A DNA stretch of 42,047 bases from JAVBPB01 sp031549965. GTDB lineage: Bacteria; Bacillota; Clostridia; Lachnospirales; Lachnospiraceae. A program made the position numbers and the translations under genes. This document shows positions 7,682 through 16,385 of this stretch, one piece after another. The stretch's first letter is position 1, and the number at the start of each line of letters is the position of its first letter. The notes under the pieces were generated by a model that saw only the letters and a list, made by a program, of their open reading frames with translations, was not told the DNA's origin and ran no database searches. The stretch is taken from assembly GCA_031549965.1 (NCBI GenBank), contig JAVBPB010000027.1, positions 1-42,047 of the forward strand. The letters are read 5' to 3'.

Positions 7682-8956
7682 TTATATAAACTCATCATCC
7701 TTAATTCCTCTGGACTTTGCAAAAAGATTTAAAGAAATTATTGACAAAATTATGCACATTCCTAAAAGTGCAACTATAAGCATAGTGTTATTATTTAGTT
7801 TATCATTATTTGATTCATCGTTGAATGTGCTTTTTGCATTTTCTTTAATTATAATAGGTTTTAAATATCTTTGAATAGTTTTTTCAGTTGTATCATATTG
7901 ATATAGGCTTTTTTCATTATATTGATTTGCTGCATATAAAAGTATAAAATCATTTTGCTCAAGATTGTCTTTTACATATGATGTTACTTCCATATCGTTA
8001 ATTAATGTTTTTCTTTCTGTGTATCCTTCAGGTAATATACTCATATCTTCTAATTCTAAAATTTCATATCTGTAATTGCCTTGGATATATGTTTTATTAT
8101 CCTCTTTAGTTAAATGGATTTGACTTAAATTATTTGTTGCAATTTCGTCATTGGTATTGTTTTGAGAATTTCCATCTGTTGGTATTTCTTCTTGTGATGT
8201 GACTGTTTCTTGCATTTTTTTTGTTGCATTTATTGTGTATTGTTTTACATTTCCTATTTCTGAAGTTACACTTATTGTTATTATATTTAATCCATAATTT
8301 AATTGTTCATTACCTATTATTTCTATTTTTGCATTTAAATCTTGTGCGATAGGATTAATGTTTATTTTACTTATCTCCCCTTTAATTTCAGCATTGTATG
8401 CTGTTATATCTGGATCAAATTCAGGATATAAGGTTACACCTTCTGTTATTAAGGAGGTTAGTTTATTATTGTCTGATAGTTTTTTTGATTCTGCTATGGT
8501 AATTGCTAATTTTGTGCTTGCTACAGACATCTCAAGATTACTGTCATAGTCAAGAACCTTTACTTCATCTCTTATTACAAATTCTGAATTTCCGGCTGTT
8601 TTAGCTCTGAATTTCATAACATATTTTTTTTGTTTTGTTATATTTACCTGATCGTTATCTGTTATTGTAAGTAACCCGTCACTGCTTTTGATTTTACTAC
8701 TTCCTTCAATGTACTCTAATACTTCACTATTGTATGTTATGGAGGTTTCAAAGTATCCTATGTTTGAACTGGAATTTATATTTACATAAACATAAAATAC
8801 TTCGCCTTCCTCCATCTGTGTTTTTTCTGTGTAAAATGATACTGAAGCACTTGATGCTAAGGAATGTATTGTATTATTTATAAGTGCTGTACTTAAGATA
8901 ATACTAAATATTATACTTATTGTTAATACCTTATTTATTAAAAGATACTTCTTCAT
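7682..8956 (-). CDS. Secreted membrane-anchored protein with cohesin-like and cadherin-like domains
   Basis: 424 residues. A signal peptide lies at residues 1-35 (hydrophobic SIIFSIILSTALI). Residues 38-150 look like a cohesin-type beta sandwich, with the typical opening VSFYTEKTQMEEGEVFYVYV and the segment NIGYFETSITYNSEVLEYI. Residues 165-245 are a cadherin-like module (YPEFDPDITAYNA to GNVKQYTINATK). A linker and a 100-residue region follow, then a C-terminal membrane helix (TMLIVALLGMCIILSIISLN) with a short charged tail. It is therefore anchored in the membrane and faces outward. No dockerin partner is seen in the window. It starts 8 bases after the autolysin gene and is surely co-transcribed with it. 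The cohesin assignment is by fold pattern. Confidence 0.75.
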   Translation of the reverse strand: MKKYLLINKVLTISIIFSIILSTALINNTIHSLASSASVSFYTEKTQMEEGEVFYVYVNINSSSNIGYFETSITYNSEVLEYIEGSSKIKSSDGLLTITDNDQVNITKQKKYVMKFRAKTAGNSEFVIRDEVKVLDYDSNLEMSVASTKLAITIAESKKLSDNNKLTSLITEGVTLYPEFDPDITAYNAEIKGEISKININPIAQDLNAKIEIIGNEQLNYGLNIITISVTSEIGNVKQYTINATKKMQETVTSQEEIPTDGNSQNNTNDEIATNNLSQIHLTKEDNKTYIQGNYRYEILELEDMSILPEGYTERKTLINDMEVTSYVKDNLEQNDFILLYAANQYNEKSLYQYDTTEKTIQRYLKPIIIKENAKSTFNDESNNDKLNNNTMLIVALLGMCIILSIISLNLFAKSRGIKDDEFI

Positions 8957-8964
8957 TTTTTGTC

Positions 8965-11544
8965 CTATTCTAATTTTGTTATATAAATTGTATAATTTTT
9001 TACATCTCCATTTTGTGCTGCTACTGTTATAATCACTTCATTAGTTCCAGTTACTAGAGAAATTATTCCAGCTCCTAATACTGTGGCAGTGCTACTTACT
9101 GGTAATGCATTTACATTTATTTCTGTAACTGTATTATCTACTACCAGACTATAATCTTGTGTTGTTTTATTATCAAATTCCGGATATAAATCATATCCAT
9201 CTATTGTTAATGTTTTTAACCAGTTATTAGGATTAAGTACTGTTGTTGGAGCACTTTTTGGTGAGGATGGCATATTATTATATAATGGTATACAAAATAC
9301 AATTGGAGCTTCCTGAAGTTCGGAATATGCGGCATAGGTTTTTAAGGCTTCCGCATTTGCAGCTTCAACATTTGACATATATTGATGAGAATAAGTTGAA
9401 GTTGATGTTACATTAAATTTTTGAAGATATACTGTATTTTGCCCTCTTTTTATATATGAGGCTCCTATAAATTGAGCACCGCCTACTATTGCTTTGTATG
9501 GTGTAGTCCAAGGTATTAGGTAGAGTGCATTAGTTATTGCATTGGAGGTACCATTTAGTGCATAGTTTAATCCGTTGGCAATTGCTCCTCCTAATACTGT
9601 ACTATGGGTAGCACCAATATTATAAAAATTATATAGTCCTTCATATCCTGATACTGTTCCTGACACACTTGAGCTCATTGAGGTTGAACCTGTTACAACT
9701 TCTTGTTTTACTCTGGTTGCTAAGTGGTATGGACTTACCCCTGAATATTCAGCAGCGTTCATAAAAGTTTCAGAATATAGTTTACTTATTACTTCTGTGT
9801 CCCCTGTCCATGTGTATTTTGCTCTATACATTGGAGTATACTTAAGTATTGATTCAACTCCCTCTTGGGTTTGATATCCACCTTGATAGCTAAGTGCTTC
9901 AAACTGATATATTGATTTTTCATTTAAAAAATTTCTTGGATCCATGTAGTATTCTATTGCTGATTTTGATGCCGTTACCCATGTTGAGCCATCGTATGGA
10001 ATGAATTTGTCTGTTGACCAGTCATATGCATTTTTTTCCAGTGACTTCCAAGCTATGTTTTTTGAGTTAGTTATTAAATTTACTCCTACTTTTGATTCAT
10101 TAGCTATTACTGTGTTCCAGTCTAGTCCTGTATTTATTGCTTTAAATTCCCAATATGGATGTTTTGTATGTAAATTCATTAATGCTGTTTTATATTCTGC
10201 TGGAAAACCTTCCTGATTTAGTTTCGCTTCAAATTCTTCATTGCTTATGGTTGTTAATGGTATGGTCTGCTGCTGTGTGGTTTGCTCTGCTGTTGTTCCT
10301 TCACTTTCTATATCAAGTTCAATATAAACGGCTGCAATATATCCTGTAACTGTACTTCCCTGATAGTCAAGCTTTACTTGATACCATGTTTCATCATTAA
10401 ACATCTCTACTTTTTGTATTTCTACTTTATGTCCAGCTTCAACATATACTTTATTTCCATTAAATTCTATTACACTGCTTGTATATCTTGCTTTTGATAA
10501 TACGCCTAATATATTAACTTGTTTTACCTTACCCGTAACTGTCTTCCCTGTTGTAATTACTTCGGGTTCTGTTGTTGGTTGGGTTGTTGGTTCTATGTTT
10601 TCTTCTGTTGTGGCTTTTGTTGTTGCCTGAGTTGTTGTCTGCGTTGTTGTTTGAGCCGTTGTTTGTGTTGTGGTCTGTTGCATAGGTGTCGCTTCAAATA
10701 GATTAATACTATTTGCCAATATATATCCTGTTAAAGTTTTATTGCTGTATGCAAACGATATCTGAAACCATTTTTTACCTTCAGCAATTACTTCTTTAAC
10801 AACTGTAATTTCCTTCTTTGCTTTTAGTGATACATCTTTTTTGTTTGCATCTTTAAGATATGATTTTGTGCTTCCTGCACCTGTTCTTATTTTTACACTG
10901 GAACTTGCACTTACAAGTGCTTTTATTTTTGTTTTTAGTGTAAGGTTTACATAGTCACTTAAAACATACCCTGTTTTGGTTTTACTGTTATAGGTAAATG
11001 ATATTTTATACCATTTTTCGCCTGATACCATTTTTTCACCAACAACATTTATTCCAGTTCCTGTTTTTAATTGTACTTTTTTGTTGTCTATTACTAGTTG
11101 TGCCTGATTAGTTCCTGCTGCACTTCTTACGTTTAGATTGGTGACGTTGGCTACTACTGCTGGAATTTTGGTTAAAAAGCTAATGGTTGTAGTTGAGGAT
11201 TTGGTTGTTTTATCCATGGTTATATATGGACTATATACATATCCTTTTAAAGTTTTATTATTGTAAGTAAATGAAATGTTGTACCATTTTTGTCCTGATT
11301 CTGTTTTTGTACTGTTTATTGTTACTTTTTGTCCTTTTTTAAGAGCTACATTTTTTCCACTTTGTTTTAGTAAAGCATATTTAGTTCCTGCTCCGGTTCT
11401 TACATTTAATGATGTCGTATTTACTACTCCTGTATCCGCTGCATATACTGTTGTATAGTTATTTTGAAAATTAAATGCTATTTGGGCAATTAATGAAAGA
11501 CATATAATAATTATAAGCCCTTTTTTAAATGCATTTTTTTTCAT
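8965..11544 (-). CDS. Secreted SH3b-repeat N-acetylglucosaminidase (autolysin)
   Basis: 859 residues from the chosen start. A signal peptide is followed by three bacterial SH3 modules (about 36-112, 129-201, 207-284; each with LNVR or KIRTGAG and a KWY/KWF..ISF core), a Thr/Gln-rich linker, a fourth SH3-like module (about 340-415), and a glucosaminidase domain (about 445-720). The catalytic Glu is likely the one in TRVKQEVVTG. A C-terminal cadherin-like domain (YPEFDNKTTQDYSL to NGDVKNYTIYITK) ends the protein. The enzyme cuts the glycan strand of peptidoglycan, and the SH3b modules bind the wall. I use the ATG at 11544, with AAAGGAAG upstream; the in-frame TTG at 11562 overlaps that site. 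A textbook promoter lies 56 to 84 bases upstream. Confidence 0.88.
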   Translation of the reverse strand: MKKNAFKKGLIIIICLSLIAQIAFNFQNNYTTVYAADTGVVNTTSLNVRTGAGTKYALLKQSGKNVALKKGQKVTINSTKTESGQKWYNISFTYNNKTLKGYVYSPYITMDKTTKSSTTTISFLTKIPAVVANVTNLNVRSAAGTNQAQLVIDNKKVQLKTGTGINVVGEKMVSGEKWYKISFTYNSKTKTGYVLSDYVNLTLKTKIKALVSASSSVKIRTGAGSTKSYLKDANKKDVSLKAKKEITVVKEVIAEGKKWFQISFAYSNKTLTGYILANSINLFEATPMQQTTTQTTAQTTTQTTTQATTKATTEENIEPTTQPTTEPEVITTGKTVTGKVKQVNILGVLSKARYTSSVIEFNGNKVYVEAGHKVEIQKVEMFNDETWYQVKLDYQGSTVTGYIAAVYIELDIESEGTTAEQTTQQQTIPLTTISNEEFEAKLNQEGFPAEYKTALMNLHTKHPYWEFKAINTGLDWNTVIANESKVGVNLITNSKNIAWKSLEKNAYDWSTDKFIPYDGSTWVTASKSAIEYYMDPRNFLNEKSIYQFEALSYQGGYQTQEGVESILKYTPMYRAKYTWTGDTEVISKLYSETFMNAAEYSGVSPYHLATRVKQEVVTGSTSMSSSVSGTVSGYEGLYNFYNIGATHSTVLGGAIANGLNYALNGTSNAITNALYLIPWTTPYKAIVGGAQFIGASYIKRGQNTVYLQKFNVTSTSTYSHQYMSNVEAANAEALKTYAAYSELQEAPIVFCIPLYNNMPSSPKSAPTTVLNPNNWLKTLTIDGYDLYPEFDNKTTQDYSLVVDNTVTEINVNALPVSSTATVLGAGIISLVTGTNEVIITVAAQNGDVKNYTIYITKLE

Positions 11545-11599
11545 TTTTACACTTCCTTTCAATCTACTAAAAATTATTAAAGTTTCTTACATACTAGTT

Positions 11600-11628
11600 A
11601 GTATAAATATCTTCAATGTTTTTGTCAA
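11600..11628 (-). promoter_or_regulatory. SigA promoter of the autolysin gene
   Basis: On the minus strand TTGACA (11623-11628) and TATACT (11600-11605) are 17 bases apart. The -10 box is 56 bases before the ATG at 11544. It should also drive the downstream cohesin-like gene, which follows after 8 bases. Confidence 0.85.
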
Positions 11629-11772
11629 GTTTTTAAGTCAGTTTTTGTCGCAAAGGGGGTAGTGATATGATGGAAAAACTAACAATTTATGTTATTATAT
11701 ATTTTCTATGTTTATAATTGTCAACATATTACTTAATTTTGTTAATATTTAACGTCACCTATATAATAAAAA

Positions 11773-11800
11773 AAACTCAAACTTATGAAGTAATGAGTTT
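11773..11800 (-). terminator. Terminator after the 129-residue gene and pur genes
   Basis: AAACTCA (11773-11779) pairs with TGAGTTT (11794-11800). On the minus strand the stem runs straight into a long T stretch (11768-11775). It lies 16 bases past the stop codon of the gene at 11816, so it closes the purine transcription unit. Confidence 0.8.
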
Positions 11801-11815
11801 CCTTTAAGGATTTAT

Positions 11816-12205
11816 TTATTCTTTTAATAAAATTAATATATAACCAATAGAATCTAATTCATTATCTAAAATAAATTCTTTTACAAGGTTAAAGTATTCT
11901 GGATTATGTCCCATGTGTTTTTGAAATTTTACTATAATTTCAATAAGCTTATTTTCATCAAATTCTTCTTTATAGGTATTTGCATAGGATACTATAAACA
12001 TTTTAATGATAATATGTTTAACAAATATATCTAAAAACAATTTAAAAGTATGTTTTTCTGAATGAAGAGAAAAAACAGATGAGAATATATTATTTACCAA
12101 ATAATTTTCTAAAACATATTCATACTTAGTAATCGTTTTATACCCATAGGAATTATATGCTTGCTCATAAGATTTGGCAATAGTATCTTCAGATTCATCA
12201 TCCAT
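11816..12205 (-). CDS. Small hypothetical protein, start uncertain
   Basis: 129 residues from the ATG at 12205; I do not recognise the family. It is acidic at the N-terminus, then mostly helical with many aromatic and Ile/Leu residues (LFLDIFVKHIIIKMFIVSYANTY), without a clear membrane segment. No good ribosome site precedes this ATG. The same frame stays open upstream into the purD stop region and would read HRELYTGFLHGIKIY just before the Met, but it contains no ATG, GTG or TTG there. The gene may use a rare start, or it may be the C-terminal remnant of a longer protein. It lies 53 bases after purD and ends at a good terminator. Confidence 0.5.
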   Translation of the reverse strand: MDDESEDTIAKSYEQAYNSYGYKTITKYEYVLENYLVNNIFSSVFSLHSEKHTFKLFLDIFVKHIIIKMFIVSYANTYKEEFDENKLIEIIVKFQKHMGHNPEYFNLVKEFILDNELDSIGYILILLKE

Positions 12206-12258
12206 ATAAATTTTAATTCCATGTAAAAAACCTGTATATAGCTCTCTGTGAATTGTAA

Positions 12259-13530
12259 CTATACTTCGTCTATTGCTTTTCCTATATCACTTCTTGAATA
12301 TTTATTTTGGAAAGATATCCAGTCACATGCTTTGTATGCATTTTGTCTTGCCGTATGTAAGTTTTCACCTTTTGCTGTAATTCCAAGTACTCTTCCTCCG
12401 TTAGTGACAATTCCCTGTTCTGAGTTTTTTGTTCCTGCATGGAATGCAAAATAGTCTTCTTTATCTTTAAATGTATCAAGCCCAGATATAATATATCCTG
12501 TTTGATATTTTTCTGGATATCCATTTGATGCAAGAACTACACATACTGTAGCATTGTCTTCAAATTCAAGATTTATTTCATTAAGTTTAGCATCTATACA
12601 GGCTTCAAATACTTCTATAATATCATTTTTCATTCTTGGAAGTACTACCTGTGTTTCTGGATCTCCAAACCTTGCATTGTACTCTAGCACCTTAGGACCT
12701 TCCTCTGTTAACATAAGGCCTATAAAAAGTATTCCTGTAAATGATCTACTTTCACTTTTCATTGCATCAATTGTTGCTTGATAAATGTTATTTTTACAAA
12801 ATTCTTCTACTTCATTTGTATAGAAAGGGCTAGGAGAAAATGTTCCCATTCCTCCCGTATTCAGACCCTGATCACCATCTTTTGCTCTTTTGTGATCCTG
12901 TGCTGAAGTCATTGGCTTAATTGTATTACCATCGCAAAATGCCAATACAGATACTTCTCTTCCTGTCATAAATTCTTCTATAACCAGTTTGTCTCCCGCA
13001 GAGCCAAATTGTTTGTCAAGCATTATGGCTTTTACACCTTCAATTGCTTCATCGTAATTATTGCAAATTAGCACACCTTTTCCAAGTGCCAAACCATCTG
13101 CCTTTAATACTATTGGAAACTTTTGTTCCTTTAAATATTTAATAGCATCATCTGCATTGTCAAAATTCTCATATTTAGCTGTTGGTATATTATATTTTTT
13201 CATTAAATCTTTTGAAAATGCTTTTGAGCCTTCAATCATTGCTGCGTTTTTACGAGGACCAAATACTCTTAGTCCTTCTTTTTCAAAGGCATCTACAATT
13301 CCAAGTACCAATGGATCATCTGGCCCTATTATGGTTAAATCAATTTGCTTTTCCTTTGCAAACTTAACTAAGTTTTCTATATCTGTGGCTTTTATATCTA
13401 TGCATTGTGCATACTCTTCTATTCCGGCATTACCGGGTGCAGCATATATTTTTGTTACTTTACTGCTTTTAGATATTTTGAATGCAATGGCATGTTCTCT
13501 GCCACCGCCACCTACTATTAAAACTTTCAT
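12259..13530 (-). CDS. purD: Phosphoribosylamine-glycine ligase
   Basis: Second step of IMP synthesis: joins glycine to phosphoribosylamine with ATP to give GAR. 423 residues, the normal length. It has the N-terminal GGGGREHA motif, an ATP-grasp domain with KADGLALGKGV, the segment GLNTGGMGTFSPSPF, and the metal-binding NARFGDPETQ. The C-terminal part contains the expected GITAKGENLHTARQNAYKA. It is read after purN with a 17-base gap, in the order purK, purE, purM, purN, purD, and lies last among the recognised pur genes. Confidence 0.97.
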   Translation of the reverse strand: MKVLIVGGGGREHAIAFKISKSSKVTKIYAAPGNAGIEEYAQCIDIKATDIENLVKFAKEKQIDLTIIGPDDPLVLGIVDAFEKEGLRVFGPRKNAAMIEGSKAFSKDLMKKYNIPTAKYENFDNADDAIKYLKEQKFPIVLKADGLALGKGVLICNNYDEAIEGVKAIMLDKQFGSAGDKLVIEEFMTGREVSVLAFCDGNTIKPMTSAQDHKRAKDGDQGLNTGGMGTFSPSPFYTNEVEEFCKNNIYQATIDAMKSESRSFTGILFIGLMLTEEGPKVLEYNARFGDPETQVVLPRMKNDIIEVFEACIDAKLNEINLEFEDNATVCVVLASNGYPEKYQTGYIISGLDTFKDKEDYFAFHAGTKNSEQGIVTNGGRVLGITAKGENLHTARQNAYKACDWISFQNKYSRSDIGKAIDEV

Positions 13531-13547
13531 GGCGTTTCTCCTTGTTG

Positions 13548-14171
13548 TTAAAGAATTTTTACTTTGTTGTCTATTATATTTATTTTGTTATTTGCTATTA
13601 AGTTAATTGCTTTTGGAAGTATTATCCATTCAGCTTCTTCCATTACTCTTTTTTGTAAGATTTCACTGGTATCATCTTCCATAATTTTTACTGATTTTTG
13701 TAAAATTATAGGTCCTGTATCTGTTCCTTCATCAACAAAATGAACTGTTGCACCTGTAAGCTTTACCCCTCTTTCTAGGGCTGCTTCATGAACTTTTAAT
13801 CCATAATAACCAGTACCGCAAAATGAAGGAATCAAGGATGGATGGATGTTTATAATTTTACCTTTATAATTTTCTATTATTATACTTGGTACTACTACTA
13901 GAAATCCTGCCAATACAATTAAATCAACATCAAAAGATTTTATGCTCTCTAATAATTCATTGTTAAATTCTTCTCTTGTAGCATAGTCTTTTGGAGATAT
14001 TGCCCTTGCCTCGATTCCGTGATTCTTTGCCCTTTCTAGGGCAAAGGCTTTTTTGTTATTGCTAATTACTACTTCTATCTTGGCATTTATGATATTTTTG
14101 TTTTCTATGTTATTAATAATTGCCTGTAGGTTTGTTCCGCCTCCTGATACTAATACAGCAATTTTTAACAT
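13548..14171 (-). CDS. purN: Phosphoribosylglycinamide formyltransferase
   Basis: Third step of IMP synthesis: transfers formyl from 10-formyltetrahydrofolate to GAR. 207 residues. The start LVSGGGTNLQAII binds the substrate phosphate. The catalytic Asn and His are in NIHPSLIPSF, and the Asp in HFVDEGTDTGPII. The first 7 bases overlap the end of purM, so translation is coupled, and purD follows. The folate-dependent PurN route is present here; the alternative PurT is not seen. Confidence 0.96.
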   Translation of the reverse strand: MLKIAVLVSGGGTNLQAIINNIENKNIINAKIEVVISNNKKAFALERAKNHGIEARAISPKDYATREEFNNELLESIKSFDVDLIVLAGFLVVVPSIIIENYKGKIINIHPSLIPSFCGTGYYGLKVHEAALERGVKLTGATVHFVDEGTDTGPIILQKSVKIMEDDTSEILQKRVMEEAEWIILPKAINLIANNKINIIDNKVKIL

Positions 14172-15190
14172 AATGTTATACCAACTTCTTTTTCTTTTAT
14201 TTCTCCAATTGTATATGCTTCTTCTCCTGATAGTTTTAATATGTTCAAGGCTTTATCAACATCTTTTGCATCTACAGCAATTACCATACCTATACCCATA
14301 TTAAATGTATTATACATTACTTTTTCTTCTATATCTCCGTCTTTTGAAAGCATTTTAAATATTGCCGGAATTTCATAGCTTGATTTGTTTACTACTGCAT
14401 GTGTTCCTTCTTTTAACATTCTAGGAATGTTTTCATAAAATCCACCGCCTGTTACATGACTACAAGCCTTTATTGTTATACCGCTGTCTTTTACTGCTTT
14501 TAATGGTTTTACATATATTTTTGTAGGTGTTAAAAGTGTTTCTCCTAATGTTTTTCCAAGTGATTCATAATAGGTGTTTAGTGCTTCTTTATTCATGTTA
14601 AATACATTTCTGACTAGTGAGAAACCATTACTGTGTATTCCTGAAGATGATATTCCTATTAATACATCTCCTTCTTTTAAATCTTTTCCAGATATAATAT
14701 TTTTCTCGTCAACTATTCCAACTGCAAATCCTGCTAGGTCATACTCATCTATTGGATAAAATCCTGGCATTTCTGCGGTTTCTCCTCCAATTAGGGCGGC
14801 ATTTGCTTGTACACAGCCATTTGCAACACCACTAACTATTGTTGCAATTTTATCTGGTTCGTTTTTTCCACATGCTATATAATCAAGGAAAAATAATGGC
14901 TCTCCGCCTGCACATGCAATATCGTTCACACACATTGCTACGCAGTCTATTCCTATTGTATCATGTTTGTCTAGGATGAAGGCTAGTTTTAGTTTTGTGC
15001 CAACTCCATCGGTTCCTGATACTAATGTGGGTTTTTCCATGTCTTTGAAACTGCTTAGGGAAAATGCTCCTGAGAATCCACCTATTCCTGTTAGTACTTC
15101 TGGTCTCATGGTTTTACTGATGTGGGTTTTCATTAGTTCTACTGCTTTGTAGCCTGCTTCTATGTCTACTCCGGATTTTTTGTAGTCCAT
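14165..15190 (-). CDS. purM: Phosphoribosylformylglycinamidine cyclo-ligase
   Basis: Fifth step of IMP synthesis: closes the imidazole ring of FGAM to give AIR. 341 residues. Typical motifs are YKKSGVDIEAG at the N-terminus, SGTDGVGTKLKLA, GGETAEMPGFY, and ACSHVTGGGFYENIPR in the C-terminal half. AAAGGAGG lies just before the ATG. It overlaps purN by 7 bases. Upstream it is separated from purE by 547 bases that hold palindromic element A1, so its expression must read through that hairpin or start within the gap. Confidence 0.97.
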   Translation of the reverse strand: MDYKKSGVDIEAGYKAVELMKTHISKTMRPEVLTGIGGFSGAFSLSSFKDMEKPTLVSGTDGVGTKLKLAFILDKHDTIGIDCVAMCVNDIACAGGEPLFFLDYIACGKNEPDKIATIVSGVANGCVQANAALIGGETAEMPGFYPIDEYDLAGFAVGIVDEKNIISGKDLKEGDVLIGISSSGIHSNGFSLVRNVFNMNKEALNTYYESLGKTLGETLLTPTKIYVKPLKAVKDSGITIKACSHVTGGGFYENIPRMLKEGTHAVVNKSSYEIPAIFKMLSKDGDIEEKVMYNTFNMGIGMVIAVDAKDVDKALNILKLSGEEAYTIGEIKEKEVGITLC

Positions 15191-15282
15191 TTTGTTTCCT
15201 CCTTTTTGGATGTTTGCATTTGGTTTTCTTGTGGGTGTTTACCTCTATTTTGTTTAAGAGAGTTAGAATGTTTACCTCTACT

Positions 15283-15448
15283 CTTTCAGAATATTCTGAC
15301 AAATGTTTTGATTAAAACCCGTTATGCCAAACATTCCAAGGAGCCCCCTAAAACGAAATTGTGGCAGGAAAGCCTGCCACAATTTTGGGTCTCCTTTCCA
15401 TGGCATAAAAGGGTTTTAATCAAAACATTTGTCAGAATATTCGGGAAG
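15283..15448. repeat. Palindromic element A1 between purE and purM
   Basis: The 547-base gap 15191-15737 holds no gene but contains this long hairpin. The outer arms 15289-15320 and 15411-15442 are perfectly complementary over 32 bp and extend 5 bp further after one mismatch. Inside, TTATGCCA (15322-15329) pairs with TGGCATAA (15401-15408). A conserved asymmetric loop follows (AACATTCCAA on the left, TTTCCA on the right), then GGAG/CTCC, and finally a 13-bp apical stem (15356-15368 with 15373-15385) closed by AAAG. The loops and the GAG/CTC stem recur in A2 at 31462-31672, with different stem sequences. A shorter hairpin, TTGGCTTA/TAAGCCAA, lies at 15556-15588. Confidence 0.9.
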
Positions 15449-15737
15449 TGTATTGGCTTGTTAATGTTTTAAATGTTCTATGTAAGTATGATAACATAGA
15501 TTTTGAGTTTTGTCTTCTATTTGATTTACTAATATTTCTTATTGCATTTATAAGTTTGGCTTATGTTTCAATTTTTGTGTTAAGCCAATTGTTGGTGAGA
15601 TGATGTGATTTAATGCTTATATTTTTATTGGTTTAGATGGATATGTTTAATTAATTTTTAAGTTTCTTAACTTTCCTTTATTATTTTATTAAAGATTCGG
15701 AAGTTTAGGTGTTGAGTGTGTTTTGTTACTTTTTATT

Positions 15738-16250
15738 TTACATTTCATTTAGATATTTTTGATATTTTATTTCTTCTAGTTTTGTAGCTTTTTCTTTTAC
15801 CATTGTGTCCAGGCTGTTTGAATAGGCTTCAATTTTGATGGATAATTCTGGATTTGATGTGGATAGTATTTTTGCGGCTAGGAGACCTGCGTTTAGTCCT
15901 CCTCCTATGGCTACTGTGGCTACAGGTATTCCTGGGGGCATTTGCACTATTGAATAAAGAGAGTCTACTCCTCCTAAGGCTTTTGTTTGGATTGGAACTC
16001 CTATTACTGGGAGTACTGTCATGGCTGCTACCATTCCTGGGAGGTGGGCTGAACCACCAGCACCGGCTATTATTACTTTGTAACCTTTTTCTTTTGCTGA
16101 TTTGGCATATTCGTATAGTCTTTCTGGGGTTCTGTGGGCTGATACTATGGTTAGATCGTACTTTATGGAAAAATCATCTAATATTTTTGCTGCGTTTGAC
16201 ATTGTTGGAAGATCGGAATCGCTCCCCATTATTATTAGTACTTCTGACAT
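15738..16250 (-). CDS. purE: N5-carboxyaminoimidazole ribonucleotide mutase
   Basis: Rearranges N5-CAIR, made by PurK, to CAIR. 170 residues, a class I PurE. The N-terminus has MGSDSDLPTM, which binds the phosphate, then VSAHRTPERL with the conserved AHRTP, and AGAGGSAHLPGMVAA. These are the hallmarks of the two-step PurK/PurE route. AAAGGAAG precedes the start. It follows purK after 135 bases and is followed by the A1 palindrome. Its plus strand is richer in G than that of dnaE, although both genes are read from the same strand. Confidence 0.97.
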   Translation of the reverse strand: MSEVLIIMGSDSDLPTMSNAAKILDDFSIKYDLTIVSAHRTPERLYEYAKSAKEKGYKVIIAGAGGSAHLPGMVAAMTVLPVIGVPIQTKALGGVDSLYSIVQMPPGIPVATVAIGGGLNAGLLAAKILSTSNPELSIKIEAYSNSLDTMVKEKATKLEEIKYQKYLNEM

Positions 16251-16385
16251 CTTTTTCTTCCTTTCGGTGAATTTTAGTTTATTATTTGTGTATGCGTACG
16301 ATTATTTATAGGTTTGATTTGGGTCTTTATGTTTTCACTGTTTAGTAATTAAGTTTATTGTAAGACAATTAATTAATATATTTTT

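Noticed and set aside
12282..12533. 83-codon minus-strand frame inside purD
   Set aside because: It is fully contained in purD in another frame. purD is complete and has all motifs.
15114..15302. 62-codon minus-strand frame overlapping the purM start
   Set aside because: It overlaps purM and the A1 arm and has basic low-complexity composition, with no family resemblance.
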